The notes under the pieces are model-generated. The model ran no database searches, had not been told where the DNA came from, and saw only the letters and a program-made list of their open reading frames with translations. From Ktedonobacteria bacterium (GTDB taxonomy: Bacteria; Chloroflexota; Ktedonobacteria; Ktedonobacterales; JACDGC01), in NCBI GenBank assembly GCA_027459785.1, contig DAIDGU010000037.1, positions 1-64,000 on the forward strand: a stretch of DNA of 64,000 bases, given 5' to 3'. Shown one piece after another: positions 37,193 to 46,120 of this stretch. The position numbers and the translations under genes are program-made. How positions within the stretch are numbered: the stretch's first letter is position 1; each line of letters opens with the position of its first letter.

Positions 37193-38092
37193 GTGGGCGA
37201 TCTCGACAGCACTTTCAAGATGCTCGTGCAGCTCGCGCCGCAAGATTTCGTGGCGCGCTTTTACCCCGGTGCCGAATATGTGCGCACGCTCTCGATTGAG
37301 TTGCCGCGCGATCCGTTGCGCGCGGACACGTTGCTGCTCGTCCGCTATCCACACTTGAACCTGGAATGCATCAGCCATTTCGAGGAACAAAGCGAGGCGG
37401 ACGCTACCATCCCGGAGCGCATGTGCCAGTATTGCATTACCGCTTATATGCGTGAGAAACGCATCATCCTTTCCACCGTCATCTATTTGCAACCGTGCGC
37501 GACACCTACCCCACCGTTCACGATGGAAGGTCCGGACGGCACTATCCTGACCTTCCATTATCAGGTGGTACGGCTGTGGGAAATCCCTGTCGAGGAGTGG
37601 TTGAATGCCGGGCAGCCCGCGCTGTTGCCCTTTGTGCCGCTGCTGAAAGGGGCGACAGTTGATGTCATCGAGCCGGCAGTACACCAACTGGAAGCGGCCA
37701 TTCCTGGTGCCATTGATCGCGGGAACATCATCAACTATCTGCTGTTCTTCGCCTCGCGGGCCTTTGATGCCACCGTTCTCACCAAGTATCTGGAGGAACA
37801 CAACATGCTGACCGAAAAGTACATCGTTGAATCGCCTTGGTACCAGTACATCTTGCATCAAGGCGAGGAGCAGGGCGAAAAAATTGGCCAAAAGCAGGGG
37901 GAGGCGAAGGGCTTGCGCGAAGCTATCATGACGCTGGCCACGCGCCGCTTTCCCGGCATCGAGCAGGAGTTGGCGGCATATGTTGCGGCGATTGACGAGC
38001 CAGCGCGTTTGCAGGAGATCGTCGTGCTGGTCGGCACCGCGCCGGATGAGGCGATTGTGCGCCAGGGCATCACCGACCAGCCGGCAGAATAG
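37193..38092 (+). CDS. Rpn-family (PDDEXK_2) putative nuclease
   Basis: A 299-residue protein resembling the Rpn/transposase-31 family of PD-(D/E)xK nucleases, several of which promote recombination or limit phage. The family layout is FYPGAEYVRTLSIELPRDPLRADTLLLVRYPHLNLECISHFEEQSEADATIPERMCQYC (Asp, Glu and MPERM-like IPERM), then a middle domain and a helical C-terminus with GEEQGEKIGQKQGEAKGLREAIMTLATRRFPG. The catalytic Q/K of the core is not clear (LECI where ExQ or ExK is usual), so activity is uncertain. The GTG start overlaps nothing but is only 2 nt after the MBL gene. Confidence 0.72.
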   Translation: MGDLDSTFKMLVQLAPQDFVARFYPGAEYVRTLSIELPRDPLRADTLLLVRYPHLNLECISHFEEQSEADATIPERMCQYCITAYMREKRIILSTVIYLQPCATPTPPFTMEGPDGTILTFHYQVVRLWEIPVEEWLNAGQPALLPFVPLLKGATVDVIEPAVHQLEAAIPGAIDRGNIINYLLFFASRAFDATVLTKYLEEHNMLTEKYIVESPWYQYILHQGEEQGEKIGQKQGEAKGLREAIMTLATRRFPGIEQELAAYVAAIDEPARLQEIVVLVGTAPDEAIVRQGITDQPAE

Positions 38093-38133
38093 CCGGGTTG
38101 TACACCTAGAAAAAGAAAGACGAATCGCTGCTG

Positions 38134-38931
38134 ATGGACACACCGACGTATCCACTTGTGCAGGTCGTGGTCGCGGGGAGCATCGCCACCGTCACGCTTG
38201 ACCGGCCCGCCGTGCATAATGCTTTCGATGCCGAACTGATCGCGTCGCTGACTGCCGCTTTCCGCGACGTGGGGGCGCGCGACGACCTGCGCGCAGTGGT
38301 GCTGCGCGGGGCGGGGCCAAGCTTCTGCGCCGGTGCCGATGTGAACTGGATGCGCGCCAGCCTGGGGTGGTCGCGCGAAGAGAACGTGGCGGATGCCGCG
38401 CGCCTGGCGGCGCTGTTCGCCGCGATCAATGATTGCCCGCTGCCGGTGATCGCTGCCGTGCAGGGCGCGGCGCTGGGTGGCGGCGTGGGATTAGTGGCGT
38501 GCTGCGATCTCGTGATCGCGGCGGCAGGGGCGCGCTTCGGCTTCACCGAGGTTAAGCTGGGCATCGCGCCGGCCACCATCGCGCCCTATGTCGTCGCCAA
38601 GATCGGACCCGCCCAGGCCCGCGCCCTTTTCGTCACCGGCGAGCGTTTCGACGCCGCCCGCGCGCTGGCGATCGGCCTGGTGCAGCGCGTCGTGCCACCG
38701 GAGCAGTTGGATGCCGCACTGGACGAAACGTTGCAGCACATACGCGCCAACGGTCCGCAGGCGATGCGCGCGGCGAAGGCACTCGCGCGGCACATCAACA
38801 CGATGCCCCATGCTGAGGCGACCAGCTACACCATCGCGCTGATCGCCGATCTGCGTGTGGGCGCGGAGGCGCAGGAGGGGTTGCGCGCCTTCCTGGAAAA
38901 ACGTCGTGCAGATTGGGTGGAGGAGGCGTGA
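38134..38931 (+). CDS. liuC: enoyl-CoA hydratase, likely methylglutaconyl-CoA hydratase
   Basis: A 265-residue crotonase-fold hydratase. The oxyanion-hole segments are SFCAGADVNWMRASLGWSREEN and QGAALGGGVGLVACCDLVIA, and FGFTEVKLGIAPATIAPYV follows. CAGAD.NWM with a long loop is typical of 3-methylglutaconyl-CoA hydratases of leucine breakdown. Its stop overlaps the start of a biotin-dependent carboxylase subunit (TGATG), and that pairing supports the role in the leucine pathway. A general enoyl-CoA hydratase remains possible. Confidence 0.82.
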   Translation: MDTPTYPLVQVVVAGSIATVTLDRPAVHNAFDAELIASLTAAFRDVGARDDLRAVVLRGAGPSFCAGADVNWMRASLGWSREENVADAARLAALFAAINDCPLPVIAAVQGAALGGGVGLVACCDLVIAAAGARFGFTEVKLGIAPATIAPYVVAKIGPAQARALFVTGERFDAARALAIGLVQRVVPPEQLDAALDETLQHIRANGPQAMRAAKALARHINTMPHAEATSYTIALIADLRVGAEAQEGLRAFLEKRRADWVEEA

Positions 38932-41054
38932 TGTCCTATTTCGAGAAGATCCTTATCGCTAATCGCGGCGAGATCGCCGTGCGCGTGATGCGCGCCTGCC
39001 GCGAAATGGGCATCCGCACCGTCGCGGTCTATTCGGCAGCGGATAGCCGCGCCATGCATGTGCGCGAGGCCGACGAGGCTGTGATGATCGGACCTGCGCC
39101 TGCGAGCGCGAGCTACCTGAACATCGCCGCGATCATCGCGGCGGCGCGGGCGACGGGCGCGGCGGCGATCCACCCTGGCTATGGCTTCCTCTCGGAGAAC
39201 GCGGCGTTCGCCGAGGCGTGCGCGGACGCTGGCATCGTCTTCATTGGCCCGCCACCGGCGGCGATCCGCCTGATGGGATCGAAGATTGCGGCGAAAGAGG
39301 CCGTGACGGCGGTGGATGTGCCGACGATCCCTGGCTATCAGGGGGCGGAACAAGCGCCGAAAAAACTGCTGCGCGAGGCCGAACGCATCGGCTTCCCTGT
39401 GATGATCAAGGCGGCGGCTGGCGGGGGAGGCAAGGGCATGCGCGCCGTGCAAGATGCCGGTGAATTTGCTGACGCGCTCGCCGCCGCGCAACGCGAGGCA
39501 CTCGCCGCCTTCGGCGACGCCACGGTCTTCCTGGAAAAGCTCGTCGTGCGGCCACGCCACATCGAGTTTCAGATCATGGCCGATCAGCATGGCAATGTGC
39601 TGCATTTCGGCGAGCGCGAATGCTCCATCCAGCGCCGGCACCAGAAGATCATCGAGGAGGCACCATCGGCGGCGCTCGCGCCGGAACTGCGCGCGGCGAT
39701 GGGATCGGCGGCGGTTCGCGCCGCGCAAGCAGCGCACTACGTCAACGCCGGCACGGTCGAATTCATGCTGGACCAGGCGGGGCGCTACTACTTCTTAGAG
39801 ATGAATACGCGCTTGCAGGTGGAACATCCCGTGACGGAGCAGGTGACGGGGCGCGATCTCGTGCATCTGCAAATCGCCGTCGCGGCGGGCCAGGCGCTGC
39901 CCCTGACGCAAGCGGATATCACCCCGCGCGGCCACAGCATCGAGGTGCGCCTGTACGCCGAAGATCCGCAGACGGGGCTGCCGGCCACCGGCCCCGTGCT
40001 GGCCTTCGATCCGCCGCGTGGACCGGGCATCCGGCTGGATGGCGGCGTCGTGGCCGGCGACGAGGTGACGATGTGGTACGATCCCATGATCGCCAAGCTG
40101 ATCGTCACCGGGAGTGAGCGCCCCGCCGCCGTCGCCCGCCTGCGCGCCGCGCTGGATGACCTCGCCCTGCTGGGCCTGACCACCAACGTCCCGCTCCTGC
40201 GCCAGATCGCCGCCGACGAGCGTTTCATCGCTGGCGCGACCTTCACCGACTTCCTAGATGATCCCCGCTACCACGCCGATCTCCAGTCCGCGCAGGCGGA
40301 CTTCGTGGCGCAGCCCCTAGGCGCGCAAATGGTTTCAATCAATACCGCCCGCTCCGTACCCATCCGCCCCGCCGTCCGCCTCCCCCTCCAGGCCATGCTC
40401 GTCGCGGCGGCATATGCCGAGCGCGCGGCCCAGGCCGACGCGCCCAGTGTGAAGCGTTCGCCGTGGGCGGCGGGCGCATTGCGCTCCGGCAGCTTCAGCG
40501 TGCGTTACGAGGTGGCGGGCGCGGTACATACTGTCACGCTGCGCGACGATCCGCTGCACCCTGGCGGCTTCTTCGCACTGCTTGACGATGTGCTGGTGAA
40601 CCTGGCAGGCGTGCCAGATGATGCCGACGCATCGATCAATGCGGTGCGCGTGGCCACGACGGGGCAGATCGTGCTGCGCCAGGGGACGCACCAGGCACGC
40701 CTGTGGGCCGCACGGCGATCAACCGATGGCGCGATGCTCGTCACCGATGCCCAGCAGACGCTCGTCTGCATGCATCCCCAGCCGCTGGATGTCGATCGCG
40801 CCGCACAGGGCGACGCGGCGGCCAGCGGCCAGCGCACGATCACCGCGCCGATGGCTGGCACCGTCATTCAGGTGCGCGTGCGCGCCGGCGAGACGGTAGC
40901 CGCCCGCCAGACGCTCGTCATCCTCGGCGCGATGAAGATGGAGCATAACCTGACGGCACCTGGCCCTGCCAAAGTGCGCCGCGTGCTGTGCCAAACGGGC
41001 GATGTCGTCGCCGGCGGCGCGACGTTAGTCGAATTGGAGACCATTGCCGACTAG
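38931..41054 (+). CDS. liuD: biotin carboxylase/BCCP subunit of an acyl-CoA carboxylase, likely methylcrotonyl-CoA carboxylase alpha
   Basis: A 707-residue fusion. The biotin carboxylase domain (1-450) has ILIANRGEIAVRVMRACREMGI, ATP-grasp loop KAAAGGGGKGMR, GERECSIQRRHQKIIEEAPS and EMNTRLQVEHPVTE. A linker domain follows, and the C-terminal biotinyl domain ends with ILGAMKMEHN, Lys669 being the biotinylation site. It carboxylates biotin with bicarbonate and ATP for transfer to an acyl-CoA. The upstream liuC-type gene favours methylcrotonyl-CoA; acetyl- or propionyl-CoA carboxylase subunits look alike. The carboxyltransferase gene is not adjacent. ATG at 38931 overlaps the liuC stop. Confidence 0.85.
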   Translation: MSYFEKILIANRGEIAVRVMRACREMGIRTVAVYSAADSRAMHVREADEAVMIGPAPASASYLNIAAIIAAARATGAAAIHPGYGFLSENAAFAEACADAGIVFIGPPPAAIRLMGSKIAAKEAVTAVDVPTIPGYQGAEQAPKKLLREAERIGFPVMIKAAAGGGGKGMRAVQDAGEFADALAAAQREALAAFGDATVFLEKLVVRPRHIEFQIMADQHGNVLHFGERECSIQRRHQKIIEEAPSAALAPELRAAMGSAAVRAAQAAHYVNAGTVEFMLDQAGRYYFLEMNTRLQVEHPVTEQVTGRDLVHLQIAVAAGQALPLTQADITPRGHSIEVRLYAEDPQTGLPATGPVLAFDPPRGPGIRLDGGVVAGDEVTMWYDPMIAKLIVTGSERPAAVARLRAALDDLALLGLTTNVPLLRQIAADERFIAGATFTDFLDDPRYHADLQSAQADFVAQPLGAQMVSINTARSVPIRPAVRLPLQAMLVAAAYAERAAQADAPSVKRSPWAAGALRSGSFSVRYEVAGAVHTVTLRDDPLHPGGFFALLDDVLVNLAGVPDDADASINAVRVATTGQIVLRQGTHQARLWAARRSTDGAMLVTDAQQTLVCMHPQPLDVDRAAQGDAAASGQRTITAPMAGTVIQVRVRAGETVAARQTLVILGAMKMEHNLTAPGPAKVRRVLCQTGDVVAGGATLVELETIAD

Positions 41055-41216
41055 CGTTACCATGCCCGCTTCTGTTACTAGGACTTTTTTCCTACTCAGC
41101 GCAGAGTTTGCCGCCGCGCATAACAACCGCGACCGCAAGTGAACTAGATCAAGTATACCCGGCGTCATCGGCGACGCGGGGCGTATGTAGTTCATATATA
41201 GGAAGAGGCTGGTAGG

Positions 41217-43319
41217 TTGAAAGCTCTCATGTCAGGCCGACGGTTCATTGGCGGTCTCGCCGCCATCGCTGTCGTCGCCGTCATCGTCCTGGTGGCAACG
41301 GGCATCGCCCATGCGGGTAGCCCCAGCGCGAACCCGAACAGCAACGGTTATACCATCAGCAACAATACGCCGGGGTTCATCAAGAACGCCAAGGATACCG
41401 GCGCGGTTGATCCCAGCACGCAGATCAGTGTCACCGTTTGGCTGCATTTGCACAACGGCAACAAGCTCGACCAACTGGTGCATGACCAAAACACCAAGGG
41501 ATCCAGCAGCTATCATCAATGGCTGAACCAGAGCCAGTTCGACGCGACCTATGCGCCGACCTCGCAGGAAGTCAATTCAGTCGAAAACTTCCTGACGGCG
41601 CACAAGCTGAGCGTCGTGACCGTCGCGGAGAATAACTTCTATGTGAAGGTCCAGGGCGCGGTGGGCGATATCGAAAAAGCCTTCCACGTGCAGATCGATA
41701 ACTTCTCCTATAACGGCTTCACGTATCAGTCCAACACGGCGGACCCGAACATCAACGATGCCTCCGGCGCGCATGTGGCTGCGATCTCCGGCATGGATGA
41801 TTTCGGCTTCCAACCAACGCTGGTGCATCCAACCGGCACCGGCGAGGCGTACACGCCCATCGCCGTCGGCTCGAACCCGAACGGCCTCTTCTTCGAGAGC
41901 CAGTGCTTCCGTGGCGTGCAGTCGCACACCTTCACGGCTGGTAGCACCAGCGCGACGTATAGCGGCAATCGCTACGGCGCGGATATCAGCAACTCCTCAT
42001 TGGGCCACCTGGCACCGTGCGGCTATCAGCCGAGCGAAATGCAGACGGCCTATAACATGAATTCGCTGTATAGCGCGGGCCTGGATGGTGCCGGCCAAAC
42101 GGTCGTCATCACCGACGCCTTCGGCGATGCGACGATCCAGAACGACGCGAATGTCTTCTCGCAGGTCTACGGCCTGCCGGCACTCGACTCGTCGAACTTC
42201 CAGGTGTTGCGCGCCCCCGGCGCGGTGAATAACCCCGTCAACAACGGCCACATCGGTCCCGGCGCGGACTGGGCCGGCGAGATCACGTTGGATGTCGAGT
42301 GGGTCCACGCGATGGCTCCCAAAGCGCATATCGACCTCGTCGTCGGTCCCAACAACGGCTCCGATCTGGACGAAGCGGTCAACTATGCGGTCGTCCATCA
42401 CCTGGGCAACACCATCACGAATAGCTGGGCCGGCATCGAAACCGGTGGCAACCCTGCGCACTTCATCCGCGACAACCGCATCCTGGAGCAAGCCGCTGCC
42501 GAAGGCATCGACGTGAACTTCTCGTCGGGCGACAGTGGCGACTACAATGCGGCGGTCGGCTACAACACGGTCAGCTTCCCGTCGTCGTCCCCCTTCGCCA
42601 CGTCCATCGGTGGCACCAGCCTGGCGCTGAATGCGGACGATTCCATCGCCTACCAGACCGGCTGGGGTACGAATCTGACGAAGATCGCGAAAACCGCCGC
42701 GCAGGGCAATCCGCCCATGAATCCACCGCTGAACGAAGGCTTCCTGTTCGGCGCGGGCGGCGGTAGCAGCCTCGCCTTTGCCAAGCCATCCTGGCAGAGC
42801 AGCCTGCCTGGCACGATGCGCCAGGTGCCGGATGTCAGCATGCTGGCTGATCCGTACACCGGCGTCGAGATCATCGAGACGGTCAATGGGCAGCTTTCGG
42901 TGGGTGTCATTGGTGGCACCAGCCTGGCATCGCCGATGTTCTCGGCCATCATGGCCATCGCCGCTGAAAAAGCCGGCCACGGCCTGGGCCAGGCCGCGCC
43001 GCTGCTCTATGGCCTGTCGTCTTCGACCGGCACCAGCACGCCGCTCTATGACGTGACCAATGTCGGTTCGGCGACAAACGTCTCCGGGTCGATCACGGCC
43101 AACGGCACGACGACAAACTACAGCGCCGATCAACTGGCCGCGCCGCTGGACGGCACGACGAGCTACATCAGCGCGTTCTACAACAGCCCGTTCTCCACGA
43201 ACTGGTTCGTCATCACCTTCGGCACCGATTCGTCACTGACCACCGGCCCCGGCTGGGATAACGTGACGGGCGTCGGCACGCCGAATGGCGCGAACTTCGT
43301 CAACGCAATCGCGGGCTAG
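41217..43319 (+). CDS. S53 family peptidase (sedolisin/kumamolisin type), secreted
   Basis: A 700-residue secreted serine-carboxyl peptidase, usually active at low pH. A signal segment (about 8-36, ending near AHAG) is followed by a propeptide (about 50-185, with NKLDQLVHDQNTKGSSSYHQWLNQSQFDATYAPTSQEV) and the catalytic domain. Active residues appear as Glu and Asp in GEITLDVEW, the oxyanion Asp in FSSGDSGDYN and Ser in GGTSLASPMF. A C-terminal region with GPGWDNVTGVGTPNGANF binds calcium in relatives. The start may be TTG 41217 (AGAGG 8 nt upstream) or ATG 41229; both keep the signal. Confidence 0.9.
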   Translation: MKALMSGRRFIGGLAAIAVVAVIVLVATGIAHAGSPSANPNSNGYTISNNTPGFIKNAKDTGAVDPSTQISVTVWLHLHNGNKLDQLVHDQNTKGSSSYHQWLNQSQFDATYAPTSQEVNSVENFLTAHKLSVVTVAENNFYVKVQGAVGDIEKAFHVQIDNFSYNGFTYQSNTADPNINDASGAHVAAISGMDDFGFQPTLVHPTGTGEAYTPIAVGSNPNGLFFESQCFRGVQSHTFTAGSTSATYSGNRYGADISNSSLGHLAPCGYQPSEMQTAYNMNSLYSAGLDGAGQTVVITDAFGDATIQNDANVFSQVYGLPALDSSNFQVLRAPGAVNNPVNNGHIGPGADWAGEITLDVEWVHAMAPKAHIDLVVGPNNGSDLDEAVNYAVVHHLGNTITNSWAGIETGGNPAHFIRDNRILEQAAAEGIDVNFSSGDSGDYNAAVGYNTVSFPSSSPFATSIGGTSLALNADDSIAYQTGWGTNLTKIAKTAAQGNPPMNPPLNEGFLFGAGGGSSLAFAKPSWQSSLPGTMRQVPDVSMLADPYTGVEIIETVNGQLSVGVIGGTSLASPMFSAIMAIAAEKAGHGLGQAAPLLYGLSSSTGTSTPLYDVTNVGSATNVSGSITANGTTTNYSADQLAAPLDGTTSYISAFYNSPFSTNWFVITFGTDSSLTTGPGWDNVTGVGTPNGANFVNAIAG

Positions 43320-43348
43320 CAGATTCCTCTCTTTGTGTGCTTGTGGTG

Positions 43349-43379
43349 GGGCGGGTCGCTTGTGGTGAGCGGCCCGCCC
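43349..43379 (+). terminator. intrinsic terminator candidate after the S53 peptidase
   Basis: GGGCGGGTCGCT and AGCGGCCCGCCC form a 12-bp stem with one G-U pair and a 7-nt loop, followed by TTCTTCT. It lies 30 nt after the peptidase stop and before cinA. Confidence 0.7.
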
Positions 43380-43432
43380 TTCTTCTATGCTACAATCGGT
43401 AACGAACACCATCGAAGGAGCCACAGCCCCCT

Positions 43433-44662
43433 ATGCGCGCGGAAATCCTCTCCATCGGCACGGAAATCTTGCTGGGCCACATCGCCGACACCAACGCCCA
43501 ATATCTGGCCCAACAACTCACCGAACTGGGCATCGATCTGTATTTCGTCTCGCAGGTGGGCGACAACCAGACCCGTGTGACGGAGACGCTGCGCCGCGCC
43601 TGGGAGCGCGCCGATGTGATCATCACTACCGGTGGCCTGGGACCGACGGAAGACGACGTGACGCGCGAGGCGATCTGCGAATTGCTGGGCGAGACGCCGA
43701 CGGTGGATGACGCCTACCTGGCGCAACTGCGCGAATTCTTTATGAAGCGCGTGGGCCGCTTTCCTGAAAGCAACACGAAGCAGGCATGGACTATTCCGTC
43801 GGCGACGATCCTGGCTAACCCCATCGGCACCGCGCCGGGCTGGTTCGTCGAAAAAGATGGGCATCGCATCATCAGCATGCCGGGCGTGCCGCGCGAGATG
43901 AAGAGGATGTGGACGGAGCAAGCTGTCCCCAAATTGCGCGACCAATCGGGTGCCACGCTGGTCACGCGCCTCCTGCGCGTCGCCGGTTTGGGCGAATCGC
44001 CGGTGGAAGAGCGGCTGGGCGACCTCATCCATAGCACGAATCCCACCGTGGCGACGTATGCCAAGAACGACGCGGTGGATGTGCGTATCACGGCGAAAGC
44101 CGCGACCACGGCGGAGGCCGAGGCGCTGCTCGCGCCGGTGGAGGCGCAGGCCCGCGCCGTGCTGGGCCGCCATGTCTTCGGCACGGATGGCGCGACGCTG
44201 CCGGGCGCGGTGGGCGAGTTGCTGGATAAAGTTGCCTGGCAGATGGCGACGATGGAATCCATCACGGGTGGTTTGCTAGCAAGCTATGTGACCGATCAAC
44301 CGGGTAGCTCAGATCATATGCGCGGCTGCATCGTCTCCTACGCGACCGACCTCAAGGTGAAATTTGGGGTGCCACAGGCGATGATCGACACCTATGGTGT
44401 CATCAGCGACGAGACGGCGCTGGCAATGGCGCGCACGGTGCGCGACCAACTGGGCGCGCATGTCGGTGTCAGCACCACCGGCAATGCCGGGCCAGACGCG
44501 CAAGACGGCAAGCCCGTCGGCGAGGTCCACATCGCCGTCGTCTCGCCCAAGGGCGAGGTTGCCCGCCAGGTGAACCTGCGCGGTGAGCGCGGCGAGATCA
44601 AGCACCGCACCGCGCTGGCCGCGCTGGACCTGCTGCGCCAGCACCTGCTTGGCGACGCTTAA
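43433..44662 (+). CDS. cinA: CinA/PncC family protein
   Basis: A 409-residue two-domain protein. The N-terminal MoCF-like domain (MRAEILSIGTEILLGHIADTNAQYLAQQL, TTGGLGPTEDDVTREA) hydrolyses ADP-ribose-type substrates in relatives; the C-terminal PncC domain (about 260-405, MESITGGLLASYVTDQPGSSDHMRGCIVSYATDLKVKFG, TGNAGPDAQDGKPVGEVHIAV) deamidates nicotinamide mononucleotide in pyridine-nucleotide recycling. Historically called competence/damage-inducible. It converges with the cupredoxin-like gene across 15 nt, which leaves no room for a separate terminator. Confidence 0.93.
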   Translation: MRAEILSIGTEILLGHIADTNAQYLAQQLTELGIDLYFVSQVGDNQTRVTETLRRAWERADVIITTGGLGPTEDDVTREAICELLGETPTVDDAYLAQLREFFMKRVGRFPESNTKQAWTIPSATILANPIGTAPGWFVEKDGHRIISMPGVPREMKRMWTEQAVPKLRDQSGATLVTRLLRVAGLGESPVEERLGDLIHSTNPTVATYAKNDAVDVRITAKAATTAEAEALLAPVEAQARAVLGRHVFGTDGATLPGAVGELLDKVAWQMATMESITGGLLASYVTDQPGSSDHMRGCIVSYATDLKVKFGVPQAMIDTYGVISDETALAMARTVRDQLGAHVGVSTTGNAGPDAQDGKPVGEVHIAVVSPKGEVARQVNLRGERGEIKHRTALAALDLLRQHLLGDA

Positions 44663-44677
44663 GCTGTCATCCTTTGC

Positions 44678-45556
44678 TTATTGCACCAATACAAACCCCT
44701 CCATTGGCATTGGGAAAATGGAGGAATCCGGGTGCGCGCGGTCGCGTTGCAGGTATGGATCGAAGTCGGCGTGGGCGGTACAAAAATAATAGTACAGGCC
44801 GGGCGTGGTGAAGGTGAGCGTCATGTTGCCACCATCCGGCGGCGCGTCCACTGTACCCTTGATCACGTTCAAGCCGTCGCCGAACTTGGTGGGATTGATG
44901 TTCGGGCCGAAGGTGCCGGGATCGGTGACATAGTGCTTATCGGTGTCGTAGTCGTGCCAGGTCGCCTTGCCGCCCGCCGCTAGCGCGACGAAATCGTGCA
45001 TGAAGTCATCATTGCCGGCAGTCACACCGTTCTGCGTGGTTTTGGGTAGGCCGGCGATGGTCCCCTTGACCCAGATCACCGCCTCGGCGGCGTAAGGAAA
45101 GCCGGCGGTATTCGCTTTCGCTCGCACGCGCTTCCAATGCGGATCAATCGTCGCCTGGGTGTCATCGTAGAGATCGTAGATGCCTGGTTTCGTCAGGCTC
45201 AGTGTGACGTTGCCGCCAGCAGGGATGGTCTTCGCAATGCGCCCGCTCACGTTCACGAACGCCGCTTCCGTCGGATCGGCCAGGGGGACGGTGCGCACGT
45301 CATGCGGCACGGTGTCGTTGTTGACGAAGGTGACGGTGGTTCCCTCAGTGGTGGGATCGACAACAGTGATGAACGGGATGAAAAGCCGGGTGGTCGCGTC
45401 GATGGTGATCTGTGGTGTGGGTGGTGTGGTCGGTGCCGGTGGTGGGGTGACACTGGTGCTGGTGGCACCCGCCCCCGTATCGCAGGCGGTCAACAGCAAC
45501 AACACGGCGGCGAAGGCCGTCACGCGCCAGTTGGGCCAATAAAAATTGCGATGCAT
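44678..45556 (-). CDS. cupredoxin-like lipoprotein
   Basis: A 292-residue exported lipoprotein (AAVLLLLTAC lipobox near residue 25, then a Thr-Pro-rich linker). Two beta-sandwich regions follow. The first has TFVNNDTVPHDVRT with a His in a typical copper-site loop and GIYDLYDDTQ; the second has KATWHDYDTDKHYV and GLYYYFCTAHADFDP with Cys and His, plus a downstream Met. The second looks like a type-1 copper centre (His, Cys, His, Met), the first a relative missing part of it. A role in electron transfer outside the membrane is likely. Start 45556 has AAGGAG 5 nt upstream. Confidence 0.78.
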   Translation of the reverse strand: MHRNFYWPNWRVTAFAAVLLLLTACDTGAGATSTSVTPPPAPTTPPTPQITIDATTRLFIPFITVVDPTTEGTTVTFVNNDTVPHDVRTVPLADPTEAAFVNVSGRIAKTIPAGGNVTLSLTKPGIYDLYDDTQATIDPHWKRVRAKANTAGFPYAAEAVIWVKGTIAGLPKTTQNGVTAGNDDFMHDFVALAAGGKATWHDYDTDKHYVTDPGTFGPNINPTKFGDGLNVIKGTVDAPPDGGNMTLTFTTPGLYYYFCTAHADFDPYLQRDRAHPDSSIFPMPMEGFVLVQ

Positions 45557-45847
45557 ACGATCTCCTTGATTGGGTAGCTGCCCGAACCGTTGCAGCCATG
45601 CAGAGCGAATTCGGTGCCGGAAGCATAGGGCGAGCCGACGTGTTGGCCGACAGCGAGGCATTGTTGCTGCTCCACGGCCCTTGTCATATCCATTGTAAGC
45701 CATAGCAATCAAAAACAAATAAGCACAGGAGCAAAAAAACCGTGAAATTGTAGGATTACCCCAGCCATTTCCCTAGCTGCCCTCTACACACACGCCGGTG
45801 GGCTAGGCCGAAAGAAGGAAAAATCACAGGACTCTTAGCCGTTTTCC

Positions 45848-45876
45848 TTGTCAGAACGCAAGGTCTATGCTACACT
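45848..45876 (+). promoter_or_regulatory. predicted promoter of the pyrophosphatase gene
   Basis: TTGTCA (45848-45853), a 17-nt spacer and TACACT (45871-45876) are good matches to -35 and -10 boxes. Transcription should begin near 45883, giving a leader of about 238 nt. The rest of the 45557-45847 spacer holds no recognisable gene. Confidence 0.6.
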
Positions 45877-45991
45877 GAGCATATCCGTGTGAACTCCGCG
45901 CAAAACGTGGGTGGCTTCTACGTCTTCATCGCGCGTGTGCTCTGCGATCGACGACAGCGTACCGCAGTCGGAGGCCCACAAACCGGAGATA

Positions 45992-46070
45992 CGCGCCACA
46001 GCCGACCTCATATGTACGAAATGGAGCTGTGGCGCGCTTGCTGTTGCCGCGCCACCACAGCGCGCCACAG
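45992..46070 (+). promoter_or_regulatory. leader with competing hairpin arms before the pyrophosphatase
   Basis: The arm CTGTGGCGCG (46027-46036) is complementary to CGCGCCACAG at 45992-46001 and to the same sequence at 46061-46070; a shorter CGCGCCAC occurs at 46049-46056. Only one pairing can form at a time, as in leader RNAs that switch between structures. No poly-U tract follows, so a switch would act on translation or RNA stability. Ligand and family are unknown. Confidence 0.45.
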
Positions 46071-46120
46071 TTCGCAACGCAACGCCGCGTTGGCATAGAC
46101 GTGAAGAGGGGTAAGAGTTT

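Noticed and set aside
38134..41054. A complete leucine-degradation operon
   Set aside because: Only the hydratase and the biotin-carboxylase subunit are here; no carboxyltransferase, isovaleryl-CoA dehydrogenase or lyase lies next to them.
45889..46098. Short reading frames in the hppA leader
   Set aside because: They overlap the complementary arms, have no ribosome site and no protein-like pattern.
45883..46120. Fluoride (crcB) riboswitch before hppA
   Set aside because: The GGCGAUGG and GGGUUGCC-type conserved blocks are not present.
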